Below, in pieces: positions 1 through 9,960 of a stretch of 64,000 nt of DNA. Source of the stretch: Levilactobacillus enshiensis (lineage in GTDB: Bacteria; Bacillota; Bacilli; Lactobacillales; Lactobacillaceae); the NCBI RefSeq assembly GCF_007115095.1, contig NZ_SULH01000006.1, forward strand, positions 124,001-188,000. The letters run 5' to 3'. The notes below the pieces were generated by a model, which was not told the origin of the DNA, did no database searches, and saw only the letters and a program-made list of their open reading frames with translations. Position numbers and translations under genes: made by a program. Positions within the stretch are counted from its first letter, which is position 1. The number at the start of each line of letters is the position of its first letter.

Positions 1-1207
1 TCGACACGACCGCTAACGGCATCAAATGTTGCAAGGTTCCGACCATTTCCGTAATCAGCAGAATTGCCGTAAATGGCGCCTTCGAAATTCCGGCAAAGTA
101 GCCGGCCATCGCGTAAATCATGAAATTAGCAACGAATATTCTCGGCAACCAGCCAAGTTCAACAAAACTCCGTGCCCCGATTGCCCCTAACAAGGCCCCC
201 AACGTCAGAATCGGCAAAAAGATACCTCCAGGCAATCCCGAACCGTAACTAATCGTTGAAAAAATGAAGCGGAGAATAAAGTAACCAATCAGTGGTAGCA
301 ATAGCGGGGTGTGCTGCGCGAACCCAACAATCATTTGGTTCCCACCACCCAGCGTCTCAGGCCACAATAACCCAATTGGAATCACTAGTAAAAATGGGAC
401 GACGCCGTTCAGCCACTGCGGAAGCACCTTTAGTTTAGCATACCAATCCCCACTATGTAACGTTGCCCACTGATAACCAAAACCCAGTAGCCCCAAACCA
501 ATCCCTAAGATAAGGAGAAGTCCATAATATTTCAATGGCAAGGCCTGCTGAAAATTGATATGTAGGACTGGGGTGAGCCCAAAAATCTCATTCGACACAA
601 AATTAGCGACTACCGCACTCGTTAGTGCCGTCAACCATACGAGTGTTGAAAAATTATGATAGACCTCTTCTAAAATGAATAGCGTCGAGGCAATGGGGGC
701 ATTAAACGCGGCTGAAAGCCCTGCTGCCGCCCCACCAGCAATCATTAAGCGCCGCCGAGATCCTGTGAAATTTAGTCGTTCCGCGACCCCTTGCGCAACG
801 GTCCCACCAAGTTGAATGGAAGGCCCCTCACGCCCCAGAAAGAGGCCTGAACCAATACCCAAAATGCCACTAACAAACTTTTTCCAAAGAGCAGGCCACC
901 ATGCATAATCCAGTTCACCAGCCAGTTGCCCCTCAATCTGTGGAATCCCAGACCCTTTGATCATTGGTGTCTGCTTTGTCCAGCGACCGACAATGATAGC
1001 TAGAACTAACATGAAGAGTGCCCAAGGAATGAGCCACAGTGAATGCTGACCAAGCCACCCGTAACATCCTTGCACTAAGATCAGGAAGTGCTCAATGGCC
1101 AAGCGAAACACACTCACGACTGCTCCAGCTAATAACCCGACTAAACTTCCAAAGGCAATGGCGTTTAGTCGGGTCAGGTCGTGTTGTGTTGGTTGTTTCT
1201 GTTTCAT
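1..1207 (-). CDS. ClC-family chloride channel / H+-Cl- antiporter (3' end outside window)
   Basis: Polytopic membrane protein of the voltage-gated chloride channel family, moving Cl- (usually in exchange for H+) across the cytoplasmic membrane. 402 codons are visible from an ATG at 1205-1207 preceded by a GGGGGGA ribosome site; the C-terminus runs off the left edge. Visible ClC signatures are GSGIPQ (residues 85-90), GREGPS (125-130, with the gating Glu at 127) and GGIFLP (327-332). FILEE (177-181) carries a glutamate at the place of the internal proton glutamate, so an antiporter is more likely than a channel (inference). A perfect palindrome lies just upstream (see 1226-1245). A C-terminal TrkA-C or CBS domain may follow outside the window but cannot be seen. 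Confidence 0.93.
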   Translation of the reverse strand, partial: MKQKQPTQHDLTRLNAIAFGSLVGLLAGAVVSVFRLAIEHFLILVQGCYGWLGQHSLWLIPWALFMLVLAIIVGRWTKQTPMIKGSGIPQIEGQLAGELDYAWWPALWKKFVSGILGIGSGLFLGREGPSIQLGGTVAQGVAERLNFTGSRRRLMIAGGAAAGLSAAFNAPIASTLFILEEVYHNFSTLVWLTALTSAVVANFVSNEIFGLTPVLHINFQQALPLKYYGLLLILGIGLGLLGFGYQWATLHSGDWYAKLKVLPQWLNGVVPFLLVIPIGLLWPETLGGGNQMIVGFAQHTPLLLPLIGYFILRFIFSTISYGSGLPGGIFLPILTLGALLGAIGARSFVELGWLPRIFVANFMIYAMAGYFAGISKAPFTAILLITEMVGTLQHLMPLAVVS

Positions 1208-1225
1208 CCGTAAGTCCCCCCACCA

Positions 1226-1245
1226 GTAAATAAATGTCTATTTAC
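1226..1245. promoter_or_regulatory. palindrome GTAAATA-N6-TATTTAC before the ClC gene
   Basis: A perfect 7-bp inverted repeat with a 6-bp spacer sits 19 nt before the ClC start codon. It overlaps a TGGTAAAT extended -10-like sequence on the minus strand. The position suggests an operator for a dimeric repressor, but no regulator family is recognised from the motif. Confidence 0.4.
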
Positions 1246-1275
1246 CAGTCTATCCTATCACAGTTGACGGAACGT

Positions 1276-2625
1276 TTAACGGACAAATCGTCGATAGAGC
1301 CATCCAGCAACCAAACTAAGCAGTAAGCCTAGTCCCATCACTTGTGTCGCGGACCGAGAGTCGTTAGTCTGTGGTAACGTTTTATCAGCCCTAGCAGTGT
1401 TAGAGCTAGTTGTTGTTTTTGTTGCGCCTGCAAGTCGTTTTTGCTTTTCGTTGTGTTTCTGCTTTCTTTGTGGTTTATCGCTATCGGAGACTGAATCTCC
1501 CAGATCTTCTGCGGCCGCTTGACTACTGGGCTTCGCTAATGGTTCAGATACTGGCTTAGGTGCTGACAACGTCGATCCTTGCGCCGATGCAGTATGACGA
1601 TCATTAGCATTCAAAACTGAAGTTTTACTTGGCAGATTTGCCGAATGATGTGCACCCTGTAGGTTCGTGCTAGTATCTGGTGTTGGTGTTGGTGTTGGTG
1701 TTGGTGTTGGTGTTGGTGTTGGTGTTGGTGTTGGTGTTGGTGTTGGTGTTGGTGTTGGTGTTGGCTCTGGTTTGGGCTCTGGTTTGGGCTCTGGTTCTGG
1801 TTTGGGTTTTGGCTCTGGTTTTGGCTCTGGTTTTGGCTCTGGTTTTGGCTCTGGTTTTGGCTCTGGTTTTGGCTCTGGTTGTGGTGCCGGTTCCGGTTTG
1901 GGTTGTGGTTGTGGTTGTGGTTCTGGTTCTGGTTGTGGTTGTGGTTCTGGCTCCGGTTTGGGTTGTGGTTCTGGTTGTAGTTCTGGCTTCGGTTTGGGTT
2001 GTGGTTCTGGTTGTGGTTCTGGCTCCGGTTTGGGCTCCGGTTTGGGCTCCGGTTTGGGCTTCGGTTTGGGCTTCGGTTCTGGCTTCGGCACCAGCTGATT
2101 CATTGGTGGTACCGTTACCGTCACTGGTTGGACCTGTACTTGCCAAGTATCAACTGGCTTAAACGCCCGTCGTGTCGTCTCAGCCGTTGTCAGTCGATAT
2201 CCTTCTGGTGCGACCAACTGTACAAGTCCGCCCATCATCAACGCAGCATGGGTCTTATAACGCCCAACCCGTTTGCCAGCTTCGTCCAAATAGTTCACAG
2301 CAACTGCCGCTTTGGACTCTGCAAAATAGACTGCATTAATTGGAAGCGCCTGATTCTGTTCCAATGCATATTTTGCTGCCATACGGAACCCCGGCACCAT
2401 CAATGTAGGATGGCCAGGAACTATCTTCCCCGGCGTCACGATCTGCGTCAACTTATCGAAAACAGTAGTCGTTTTACTCCCGTCATCATTTGTTGTTGCC
2501 AGCTTATACGTAATCTCCCACGGATAACTGGTTGCTGCTGCCAGAGTTAAGTTGTCGCCACCTCCAAGAGTCACCCCTATCGCTACTAAACTCATCAAGC
2601 CAATTGCACGTTGCCATATTTTCAT
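1276..2625 (-). CDS. LPXTG-anchored surface protein with long Pro-rich stalk
   Basis: Cell-wall protein of 449 aa. An N-terminal signal peptide (about residues 1-31, hydrophobic core then AAA) is followed by a folded region of about 140 aa. Part of this ([10 protein letters not shown] to APEGYRL) resembles MucBP-type mucin-binding repeats. Then comes a stalk of about 140 residues of PKPEP/PQPEP repeats ending in 14 consecutive Thr-Pro dipeptides, a Ser/Thr/Lys-rich linker, and a C-terminal sorting signal LPQTN, hydrophobic segment and RRFVR tail for sortase A. The stalk should span the peptidoglycan. The exact ligand is unknown. The start has a GGGGGA ribosome site. The upstream region shares an unusual motif with comFA (see 2650-2679). 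The repeat DNA creates long open frames on both strands that are artefacts. Confidence 0.85.
   Translation of the reverse strand: MKIWQRAIGLMSLVAIGVTLGGGDNLTLAAATSYPWEITYKLATTNDDGSKTTTVFDKLTQIVTPGKIVPGHPTLMVPGFRMAAKYALEQNQALPINAVYFAESKAAVAVNYLDEAGKRVGRYKTHAALMMGGLVQLVAPEGYRLTTAETTRRAFKPVDTWQVQVQPVTVTVPPMNQLVPKPEPKPKPKPKPEPKPEPKPEPEPQPEPQPKPKPELQPEPQPKPEPEPQPQPEPEPQPQPQPKPEPAPQPEPKPEPKPEPKPEPKPEPKPEPKPKPEPEPKPEPKPEPTPTPTPTPTPTPTPTPTPTPTPTPTPTPDTSTNLQGAHHSANLPSKTSVLNANDRHTASAQGSTLSAPKPVSEPLAKPSSQAAAEDLGDSVSDSDKPQRKQKHNEKQKRLAGATKTTTSSNTARADKTLPQTNDSRSATQVMGLGLLLSLVAGWLYRRFVR
1679..1762. repeat. perfect hexanucleotide tandem repeat (GGTGTT)14
   Basis: Fourteen uninterrupted copies of GGTGTT (plus strand) encode the 14 Thr-Pro dipeptides of the wall protein. 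Copy-number change by slippage would lengthen or shorten the stalk in steps of two residues without a frameshift. Less regular GGTTTTGGCTCT and GGTTGT type repeats continue to about 2090. Confidence 0.95.
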
Positions 2626-2649
2626 TACGCTATTCCCCCTTCGTTATAG

Positions 2650-2679
2650 TTAACTCCGTAGAAATAGGTTGAAAATTTT
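2650..2679 (-). promoter_or_regulatory. upstream element of the LPXTG gene shared with comFA
   Basis: On the minus strand the order is AAAATTTT (2672-2679), 11 nt, then TACGGAGTTAA (2650-2660), 24 nt before the ATG. The same two blocks, 10 nt apart, precede comFA at 45536-45564. A TATAAC follows directly and could be a -10. The layout resembles promoters read by an alternative sigma factor, but this is inference. Confidence 0.45.
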
Positions 2680-2697
2680 TCTGTTTTACAATTTTTT

Positions 2698-2740
2698 CAA
2701 AAAAAATGAGGCAAGCCCATTTCTGGACTTACCTCACATT
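2698..2740 (-). terminator. terminator after eno
   Basis: Inverted repeat 2707-2736 (GAGGYAAGYCC arms) followed on the minus strand by a run of eight Ts. It ends the glycolytic operon. Confidence 0.85.
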
Positions 2741-2756
2741 TTTGTTCACTTTAACT

Positions 2757-4142
<1,386 letters not shown>

Positions 4143-4184
4143 CTATAAGTTTAACTTTGAACTTTCAATCACATTTTGACCGTT

Positions 4185-4943
4185 TTACAAATTTTGGTAG
4201 TTTGCCAGCTTAATGAAAGAGCTTTCATCCAAACTAGAACCACCTGCGAGGACGCCATCGACATTATCGCGGCCCATAATTCCCGCAATATTGTCTGGTT
4301 TGACGCTCCCACCATATAAAACGCGAACGCCATTTGCCAAATCATCAGAATAAATATCAGCTAATGTTTGACGAATGAGGTAGCAACCCTCTTCAGCTTG
4401 GTCGGTAGATGCGGTCGTGCCACTGCCGATTGCCCAACTTGGCTCGTAAGCGATGACGATCTTCGCTGCGTCTTCGGCACTAACACCCTTTAACGCCGCT
4501 GAAACTTGGTTGACCACCCAGTGGATTTTCTCACCAGATTCACGTCGCCCCATAGTTTCGTCACAGCAGACGATTGGCGTCATGCCATTGCGAAAGACAG
4601 CTTGGACCTTTCGGTTGATAACGTCGTCCGTCTCGTTAAAGTACCGGCGACGTTCGGAATGGCCAACGATGGTGTACGGGATTCCCATCTCGTGCAATGC
4701 CTTAGGGCTAGTTTCCCCGGTGTAGGCACCTTCATCTTCGTAGTAGCAAGCTTCTGCAGCGACCCGCAAGACGTTATCGGTGTTAGCCTCTAACATTGTC
4801 TGTAAAAATAGTGCTGGTGCCGCAACGGCTGTCTCAACTTGGTCTGCGGCGGGCAATTTTCCCTGCACAGCAGTGATAAATTGCTTCGCCTCAGCCACCG
4901 ACTTATTCATTTTCCAGTTTCCTGCAATGAGTGGTATCCGCAA
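4185..4943 (-). CDS. tpiA: triosephosphate isomerase
   Basis: Interconverts dihydroxyacetone phosphate and glyceraldehyde 3-phosphate. The 252-aa TIM barrel shows the N-terminal GNWKMN with catalytic Lys11, GHSERR with His95, and [11 protein letters not shown] with the catalytic base Glu167; the phosphate-binding LYGGSV is near residue 230. Translation starts at TTG (4941-4943), since the sequence enters directly at RIPLIAGNW and an AAAGG-type ribosome site lies upstream. It sits between pgk and eno in the glycolytic operon. A long hairpin lies between pgk and this gene at 5050-5082. Confidence 0.99.
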   Translation of the reverse strand: MRIPLIAGNWKMNKSVAEAKQFITAVQGKLPAADQVETAVAAPALFLQTMLEANTDNVLRVAAEACYYEDEGAYTGETSPKALHEMGIPYTIVGHSERRRYFNETDDVINRKVQAVFRNGMTPIVCCDETMGRRESGEKIHWVVNQVSAALKGVSAEDAAKIVIAYEPSWAIGSGTTASTDQAEEGCYLIRQTLADIYSDDLANGVRVLYGGSVKPDNIAGIMGRDNVDGVLAGGSSLDESSFIKLANYQNL

Positions 4944-5049
4944 CCTTATCCACCCTTTCCTAAAAATAAATTGACTACGCTCATCATCTTACCCAATTCA
5001 AGGCAGATTAGCCAGCGAAGACCCTTCACTAGCGAGCAATCATCATAGC

Positions 5050-5082
5050 AAAGAGCCGTGATGGTTACCACCACAGCTCTTT
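5050..5082. terminator. hairpin between pgk and tpiA
   Basis: Near-perfect inverted repeat with AAAGAGC/GCTCTTT at its base and TGGT/ACCA near the loop. On the minus strand it has only CTCTTTG after it rather than a clean T-run, so it may be a weak terminator or an mRNA-stabilising/processing hairpin within the operon. Confidence 0.5.
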
Positions 5083-5090
5083 ATATTTAT

Positions 5091-6293
5091 TTATTTTTCA
5101 GAAATTGCAGCAATTCCTGGTAAGGTCTTACCTTCGAGGTATTCAAGGGAAGCACCACCACCAGTGGAGATGTGAGAAAGCTTGTCAGCAACACCAAGTT
5201 GTTGAACAGCGGCAGTTGAGTCACCACCACCAACAATCGTCTTAGCATTCGTCAAAGTTCCCAAGAACTTCCCGATTTCCAAAGTACCTTCTGCATAATT
5301 ACTCATTTCGAAGACACCCATTGGGCCGTTCCAGACAACCGTCTTAGCATCCTTCAAAACATCTTCGAATTCAGCAACGGACTTAGGTCCGATATCAAGT
5401 GCCATGTAACCATCAGGAATGTCACCATCAACGGTCTTGTGGGCAGCATCGTTGTCGAACTTTTCAGCAACAACGGAGTCAGTTGGGAGAACTAACTTGT
5501 CACCGGCCTTGTCCAAGATTTCCTTGGCTAAGTCGATCTTGTCAGTTTCAACCAATGAGTTCCCAATCTTCATACCCTTAGCAGCGTAGAACGTGTAAGT
5601 CATCCCACCACCGATAAGAATCTTGTCAGCTTTGGCTAACAGGTTATCGATAACACCGATCTTGTCAGAAACCTTGGCACCACCCAAGATAGCAACGAAT
5701 GGGTGTTCAGGATTGTCCACAGCACCACCAATAAAGGTGATTTCCTTTTCCATTAAGAAACCAGCAGCGGTTTGTGCCATGTTCGAAGCGATACCCACGT
5801 TGGAAGCGTGTGAACGGTGAGCCGTCCCAAAGGCATCGTTAACAAAGACGTCACCCAATGAAGCCCAGTACTTGCCCAATTCAGGGTCGTTGCCGGATTC
5901 ACGTTTAACATTTTTGCCGTCTTTAACATCTTCGTAACGGGTGTTTTCCATAACTAAGACGTCACCGTCGTTCAAGCCATCAATGGCATCTTCAAGCTGC
6001 TTACCTTCAGTGGTTGGAACAAAGGTAACTGGCTTGTTTAACAGGTTGGACAGACGTTCTGCAACTGGGCGCATGGACAATGCTGGCTTGTCTTCTTCCT
6101 TCTTGATCCGACCTAAGTGGGATAAGAGGATGGCCTTGCCACCATGTTCGATAACGTACTTAATTGTTGGTAATGCGGCAACGATCCGGTTATCGTTACC
6201 AATGACGCCGTCTTTGATCGGGACGTTAAAGTCGACCCGCATCAGGACTTTTTTGCCCTTTAAGTCTAAATCAGAAACTGTTAATTTAGCCAA
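5091..6293 (-). CDS. pgk: phosphoglycerate kinase
   Basis: Transfers the acyl phosphate of 1,3-bisphosphoglycerate to ADP. The 400-aa protein has the N-terminal substrate-binding [11 protein letters not shown] and [33 protein letters not shown], and the C-terminal nucleotide-binding [10 protein letters not shown] and GGGDSTAAV. The start is TTG at 6291-6293 with AAGGAGGG upstream. It follows gapA after about 180 nt that contain a T-tailed hairpin, so expression relative to gapA may be lowered by partial termination. Confidence 0.99.
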   Translation of the reverse strand: MAKLTVSDLDLKGKKVLMRVDFNVPIKDGVIGNDNRIVAALPTIKYVIEHGGKAILLSHLGRIKKEEDKPALSMRPVAERLSNLLNKPVTFVPTTEGKQLEDAIDGLNDGDVLVMENTRYEDVKDGKNVKRESGNDPELGKYWASLGDVFVNDAFGTAHRSHASNVGIASNMAQTAAGFLMEKEITFIGGAVDNPEHPFVAILGGAKVSDKIGVIDNLLAKADKILIGGGMTYTFYAAKGMKIGNSLVETDKIDLAKEILDKAGDKLVLPTDSVVAEKFDNDAAHKTVDGDIPDGYMALDIGPKSVAEFEDVLKDAKTVVWNGPMGVFEMSNYAEGTLEIGKFLGTLTNAKTIVGGGDSTAAVQQLGVADKLSHISTGGGASLEYLEGKTLPGIAAISEK

Positions 6294-6397
6294 TTTAGAA
6301 AACCCTCCTTGAGTAATATCTTTTAAAAGATTACTTTCACAATATACAGCACTTACCTTCGAAATTCAAAGGACTTATGCAATTTTTTAGCGACTTA

Positions 6398-6435
6398 CAA
6401 AAAACGCAGCGAGGAAATTCCACCCCCCGCCGCGT
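6398..6435 (-). terminator. intra-operon terminator after gapA
   Basis: GC-rich inverted repeat (ACGCAGCGAGG against CCGCCGCGT-type arm) followed on the minus strand by TTTTTT. Its place between gapA and pgk suggests attenuation of the downstream genes or a cggR-gapA transcript end. Confidence 0.65.
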
Positions 6436-6472
6436 CTGTGAGTCTATTTTAAGCTAATTTACAACGGTCGGA

Positions 6473-7483
6473 TTAGAGAGTTGCGAAGTGCAATAAAGTC
6501 CGAACCATGTTGCAAGTGAAGCCCCATTCGTTGTCGTACCAAGCAACAGTCTTAACTAATTGGGTGTCACCAGCGGTAGTAACTTCCGTTTGGGTTGGGT
6601 CAAAGACAGAACCATGGTCATCATCGATGATATCAGTAGAAACGATTTCATCAGCGTTGTAACCAAAGGCGTCGTTGTTAACCGTGTGCTTCTTGATAGC
6701 TTCGTTAACTTGGTCAGCAGTAACCGTCTTGTCCAAGACAGTAACTAATTCAGTCAATGAGCCGTCAACAACACCAACACGTTGTGCATGGCCTTGTAAC
6801 TTACCCTTCAATTCTGGGATAACTAAGCCGATAGCCTTAGCAGCACCAGTTGAGTGAGGAATAGTGTTAATGCTTGCAGTACGGTTGTTACGCATCTTCT
6901 TGCCACGAGGGCCATCCAAGATTTGTTGGGTAGCAGTGAAGGCATGAATAGTCGTCATCGTACCAGCCTTGATCCCGAATTCTTCATTCAAGAAGTAAGC
7001 CATTGGTGCTAAACAGTTGGTCGTGCAAGAACCAGCAGAAACGATGATATCGTCCTTGCTCAAGACGTCCAAGTTAACACCAGGTACAACAGTCGTAACA
7101 GCACCGGCTGGAGCAGATACTAATACCCGCTTAACGCCAGCTTCGATGTGGGCGTGAGCCTTTTCTTCGGAAGTGTAGAAACCGGTACATTCGAGGACGA
7201 AGTCAACACCGTCATTCTTAACCCAAGGAATGTTTTGTGCCTTTGGTTCAGCATAAACAGGGTATTCCTTACCGTCAACCACGATGCCAGTGTCCGTAGC
7301 GGAAACTTCGCCAGGGAAACGGCCATGAGTTGAGTCATACTTCAACAAGTAAGCCAACATTGAAGGTGTCGTCAAATCGTTGATGGCAACTACTTCGATG
7401 TCACTTGAGTGGAGTTCGTGAATCCGCTTGAAAGCCAAACGGCCGATACGTCCGAAACCATTAATACCAATCTTTACAGTCAT
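6473..7483 (-). CDS. gapA: glyceraldehyde-3-phosphate dehydrogenase (type I, NAD)
   Basis: Oxidises glyceraldehyde 3-phosphate to 1,3-bisphosphoglycerate with NAD+. The 336-aa protein starts [18 protein letters not shown] (Rossmann nucleotide site), has an Asp after the second beta strand in AINDL as in NAD enzymes, the catalytic Cys153 in SCTTNCLAP, and the C-terminal [11 protein letters not shown]. The start at 7483 is set by AAGGAGGAAATC just upstream; nine extra codons further upstream lack a ribosome site. It directly follows cggR, the usual arrangement in Firmicutes. Confidence 0.99.
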   Translation of the reverse strand: MTVKIGINGFGRIGRLAFKRIHELHSSDIEVVAINDLTTPSMLAYLLKYDSTHGRFPGEVSATDTGIVVDGKEYPVYAEPKAQNIPWVKNDGVDFVLECTGFYTSEEKAHAHIEAGVKRVLVSAPAGAVTTVVPGVNLDVLSKDDIIVSAGSCTTNCLAPMAYFLNEEFGIKAGTMTTIHAFTATQQILDGPRGKKMRNNRTASINTIPHSTGAAKAIGLVIPELKGKLQGHAQRVGVVDGSLTELVTVLDKTVTADQVNEAIKKHTVNNDAFGYNADEIVSTDIIDDDHGSVFDPTQTEVTTAGDTQLVKTVAWYDNEWGFTCNMVRTLLHFATL

Positions 7484-7551
7484 ACTGTGATTTCCTCCTT
7501 CAGGAAGCAAACAAAGATAATTTTTTTAAAAAGCAGTACAGGTTAAGTGTA

Positions 7552-8580
7552 TCACTTTTTTAAAACAAAGTCAGCAGCACCTTCATCAGTTATTAACCAA
7601 GTCTGTGCTGGCGCTAAACGCATGTATGCCGCAATTGCAGCACCCTTTTCGGCACCACCGGCAACGGCAATGACCAATTGTTTAGCGGCTAAATCCGCAA
7701 TGTCTAAACCAATGCGGGGAAATTTACTAACCACGTGGCCGTCAGCATCAAAGAAATAGCCAAAAGCTTCACCTACGGCATGTGCCGCCGTCAGATCAGC
7801 AATCACGTGTGGCGTCATCTGCCGCCGCTTGGCCATGACGAGTGCCTGGCCAATCCCGTGAATGACCACATTGCTCTGTGCAATCAATTGCAAAACCTCA
7901 TGAATGGCCGGTTCCGCAAAAAGTGGTTTATAAGTTGCGGTCGTTAACTGTTCGGGCACATATAGCGACCGAAAATCGCTGTTGGTCCGTTGAGCCATGC
8001 GGGCACTGACCGCATTCGCTTGAATCGCTGGGGACTCACCAACACCCCCACGGGCGGGAACGAAAAGCAAATCACGATTCATTGCCAACGTTGGCGTCAG
8101 TGATTCGGCCACGTTAGCCAAGGTGTGACCACCCATAACCGCCACGATGCTTTTTCCGGCCGGTAGCTGATCTGCCAACACCTGACTAGCAGCTTGCGCT
8201 AAACCAGACAGATTACCATTGGCTGCCGTACTATCACCGGGAACGATGGTGCAATGCGCAATATTCAAACGTTGCGCCAGCTCCAGTTCTCGTTGCTGTC
8301 GGCCGGCCAGCTCATCCATAATGGGAATTAATCCCTGCAGAACGCGCTGTCCAGCCGTGGTCACCTGCATCCCCTTAACCGACATTTGGATGAATCCCAA
8401 ATCAGCTAAGGCATCTGTTGTGGTGCGCACGGTTCGTTCGGAACAGTCTAGGCTAGTTGCCAAGGTGCGCCGGCCGACAGGTTGTAGACTCGCAATCCCT
8501 TGTAGCATTCGAAACCGGCTGGTTAATTTTGCAACCATACGCGGCATGATTGCTTCCACCCATTGCCAATCCTCACGCAT
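7552..8580 (-). CDS. cggR: central glycolytic genes regulator CggR (SorC/DeoR family)
   Basis: Repressor of its own operon; in Bacillus the family is relieved by fructose-1,6-bisphosphate. The 342-aa protein has an N-terminal winged-helix region (about residues 15-85, including TLATSLDCSERTVRTTTDAL as recognition segment) and a C-terminal SorC sugar-binding domain (about 90-340) with GGHTLANVAES and VAVAGGAEKGAAI. The ATG has AGGAGG upstream. First gene of the operon with gapA 69 nt after it. Promoter at 8683-8711; a large inverted repeat in the leader is the best operator candidate. Confidence 0.95.
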   Translation of the reverse strand: MREDWQWVEAIMPRMVAKLTSRFRMLQGIASLQPVGRRTLATSLDCSERTVRTTTDALADLGFIQMSVKGMQVTTAGQRVLQGLIPIMDELAGRQQRELELAQRLNIAHCTIVPGDSTAANGNLSGLAQAASQVLADQLPAGKSIVAVMGGHTLANVAESLTPTLAMNRDLLFVPARGGVGESPAIQANAVSARMAQRTNSDFRSLYVPEQLTTATYKPLFAEPAIHEVLQLIAQSNVVIHGIGQALVMAKRRQMTPHVIADLTAAHAVGEAFGYFFDADGHVVSKFPRIGLDIADLAAKQLVIAVAGGAEKGAAIAAYMRLAPAQTWLITDEGAADFVLKK

Positions 8581-8608
8581 CCGACTACCTCCTAGTGGGA
8601 CAATAACC

Positions 8609-8642
8609 GACCAGCGGTGGCTAATTAACGCCCACCCTGGTC
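8609..8642. promoter_or_regulatory. inverted repeat in the cggR leader, possible CggR operator
   Basis: GACCAGCGGTGG (8609-8620) is nearly complementary to CCACCCTGGTC (8632-8642), with one bulged base. It lies between the cggR promoter and start codon, where CggR binds in Bacillus. The sequence does not match the Bacillus GGGAC-N6-TGTC operator well, so assignment is inferred from position. Confidence 0.4.
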
Positions 8643-8682
8643 AAAAAATTGAAGGCCAACCAGAGCTAACCTTTACTGTGTA

Positions 8683-8711
8683 AGTATAAGCCCCTCCTCC
8701 CACTTTAGCAA
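8683..8711 (-). promoter_or_regulatory. cggR operon promoter
   Basis: TTGCTA (8706-8711), 17-bp spacer, TATACT (8683-8688), about 100 nt before the cggR ATG. Confidence 0.7.
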
Positions 8712-8778
8712 GTCATTCATACCGTTAAATAATGAAAACCCTTACATAAATTGTTTTCAAAAAAGCTGTAAGCACTAC

Positions 8779-8807
8779 TTGAATTTATATTCAGCTTCGG
8801 GTATAGT
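8779..8807 (+). promoter_or_regulatory. promoter of first tRNA-Arg
   Basis: TTGAAT (8779-8784), 17-bp spacer, TATAGT (8802-8807), 31 nt before the tRNA 5' end. Confidence 0.75.
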
Positions 8808-8838
8808 AGTTAAGTGCTCTTGAAGTACAACGCTTTAT

Positions 8839-8910
8839 GCGCCCGTAGTGTAATGGATCGCACGTAAGATTCCGGTTCTTGAAATGGGGGTTCGATTCCC
8901 TCCGGGCGCA
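8839..8910 (+). tRNA. tRNA-Arg (CCG)
   Basis: 72-nt cloverleaf: acceptor GCGCCCG/CGGGCGC, D stem GTGT/GCAC, anticodon stem TAAGA/TCTTG enclosing TTCCGGT with anticodon CCG after T33, T arm GGGGG-TTCGATT-CCCTC, discriminator A. It decodes CGG. CCA is not encoded. An identical copy lies at 9838-9909. Confidence 0.96.
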
Positions 8911-8926
8911 TTAGAAGTAGTCGATT

Positions 8927-8958
8927 AGCCACGTTCAGTAATGGACGTGGCTTTTTTG
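8927..8958 (+). terminator. terminator after first tRNA-Arg
   Basis: AGCCACGT / ACGTGGCT stem followed by TTTTTTG. Confidence 0.85.
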
Positions 8959-9051
8959 TTGCCAATTAATTATGGCCTAAACCCGATATTGGACACGCCA
9001 GCATTTCCACTGGGGCAACGTCCCGGCCGCTATTTGGTGTCACTATCATAA

Positions 9052-9101
9052 CAAAAAACGAGCCCTGATTTTCCTAAACCATCGTGGAAAGTCAGACTCG
9101 T
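9052..9101 (-). terminator. terminator after the ECF S-component gene
   Basis: Long stem (ACGAG and CTGATTTTCC with their complements, 9058-9101) followed by TTTTTTG on the minus strand. Confidence 0.8.
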
Positions 9102-9107
9102 CTAACG

Positions 9108-9710
9108 TTAATGCTGATTTAATTGGTCCCATCGCCGACGCAAGGGCTGCGCAATCAAGGGGGCCACTACCATATCCAAGATGAATTCAGGAATACCATT
9201 GGTAACCAACGAAATCATCAGGACATAACCCAATGTTTGATTCCCTTTTGCGCCAAAAGCGGCCGCCACAGTTGGATTTTGATAAAAGAGAAAAACTAGA
9301 CCGAGGACTAAGACCGTGTTGACCAGAGCCGCACATCCCGCCGCAATCGCCATCGACCGGTGCATCGACCACTGCCGCTTACGCCCCCACAGGTAAAGAC
9401 CACCAGCGGCCAATCCCATTAGAAATCGTGGCAAAATGGAGATTAAAGGGTTGGTAAAAATCAACGGAGCCACCGGACTAGATGGCCAGGTGAACGCCCG
9501 GACGAAGGTGATCAAGCCCCAAAAACCACCAATCAGCATGCCATCCTTCGGTCCCAAAGCGGTTCCGGCAACAATAACCGTTAGACCAATTAAGGTCATA
9601 CTAAAGGGGCCTAATGGAATGTACCCCAGAAATGGTAAGATATTTTGTAAGAGAACAATCGCCATCAGTAATGAATCCACAACCAGGCGAAAAGTCTTGT
9701 GTCGCGTCAT
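9108..9710 (-). CDS. ECF transporter substrate-binding (S) component, possibly pantothenate-type
   Basis: Integral membrane S component of an energy-coupling factor vitamin transporter, which would share the EcfA1A2T module encoded elsewhere. The 200-aa protein has about six hydrophobic segments and ends with a basic tail. It shows the small-residue-rich first helix and the Pro/Gly segments (GGFWGLITFVRAFTWPSS, FTNPLISILPRFLMG) of the PanT-like/PF12822 group. Substrate is inferred only from overall resemblance; another vitamin is possible. It has its own extended -10 promoter and terminator and lies alone between two identical tRNA-Arg genes, which are direct repeats. Confidence 0.8.
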   Translation of the reverse strand: MTRHKTFRLVVDSLLMAIVLLQNILPFLGYIPLGPFSMTLIGLTVIVAGTALGPKDGMLIGGFWGLITFVRAFTWPSSPVAPLIFTNPLISILPRFLMGLAAGGLYLWGRKRQWSMHRSMAIAAGCAALVNTVLVLGLVFLFYQNPTVAAAFGAKGNQTLGYVLMISLVTNGIPEFILDMVVAPLIAQPLRRRWDQLNQH

Positions 9711-9742
9711 TTACCGAACCTCCACTTAAAGTTAATGCCGTT

Positions 9743-9751
9743 ATTATAGCA
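9743..9751 (-). promoter_or_regulatory. extended -10 promoter of the ECF S-component gene
   Basis: TGCTATAAT on the minus strand, about 32 nt before the ATG. No clear -35. Confidence 0.55.
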
Positions 9752-9781
9752 TGCTTTCCCTCCTGAAAAATAGAAAGTCCC

Positions 9782-9810
9782 TTGTATTTTTATCCAAAAT
9801 CAGTTATCAT
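9782..9810 (+). promoter_or_regulatory. promoter of second tRNA-Arg
   Basis: TTGTAT (9782-9787), 17-bp spacer, TATCAT (9805-9810), 27 nt before the tRNA. The spacer differs from that of the first copy. Confidence 0.7.
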
Positions 9811-9837
9811 AATTGGTGTTGTTTATTAACGTTTTAT

Positions 9838-9909
9838 GCGCCCGTAGTGTAATGGATCGCACGTAAGATTCCGGTTCTTGAAATGGGGGTTCGATTCCCT
9901 CCGGGCGCA
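9838..9909 (+). tRNA. tRNA-Arg (CCG), second identical copy
   Basis: Same 72-nt sequence as 8839-8910, with about 10 nt of 5' flank also conserved (one mismatch). Same strand, 999 nt apart, each with its own promoter and terminator. Confidence 0.96.
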
Positions 9910-9926
9910 TCACAATTAATCGGTTG

Positions 9927-9958
9927 ACCACACTCGTTTGTTCGAGTGTGGTTTTTTT
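9927..9958 (+). terminator. terminator after second tRNA-Arg
   Basis: ACCACACTCG / CGAGTGTGGT stem with seven Ts. Confidence 0.85.
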
Positions 9959-9960
9959 AT

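Noticed and set aside
1679-1762. Tandem repeat as a possible CRISPR-like array
   Set aside because: Pure 6-bp coding repeat with no spacers and no cas genes nearby.
1667-2162. Several long open frames on both strands (Gly-Val, Leu-Val or Thr-rich) inside the LPXTG gene
   Set aside because: They are translations of the hexamer and PEP-coding repeats in other frames. They lack ribosome sites and only the PKPEP/TP frame has a signal peptide and sorting signal.
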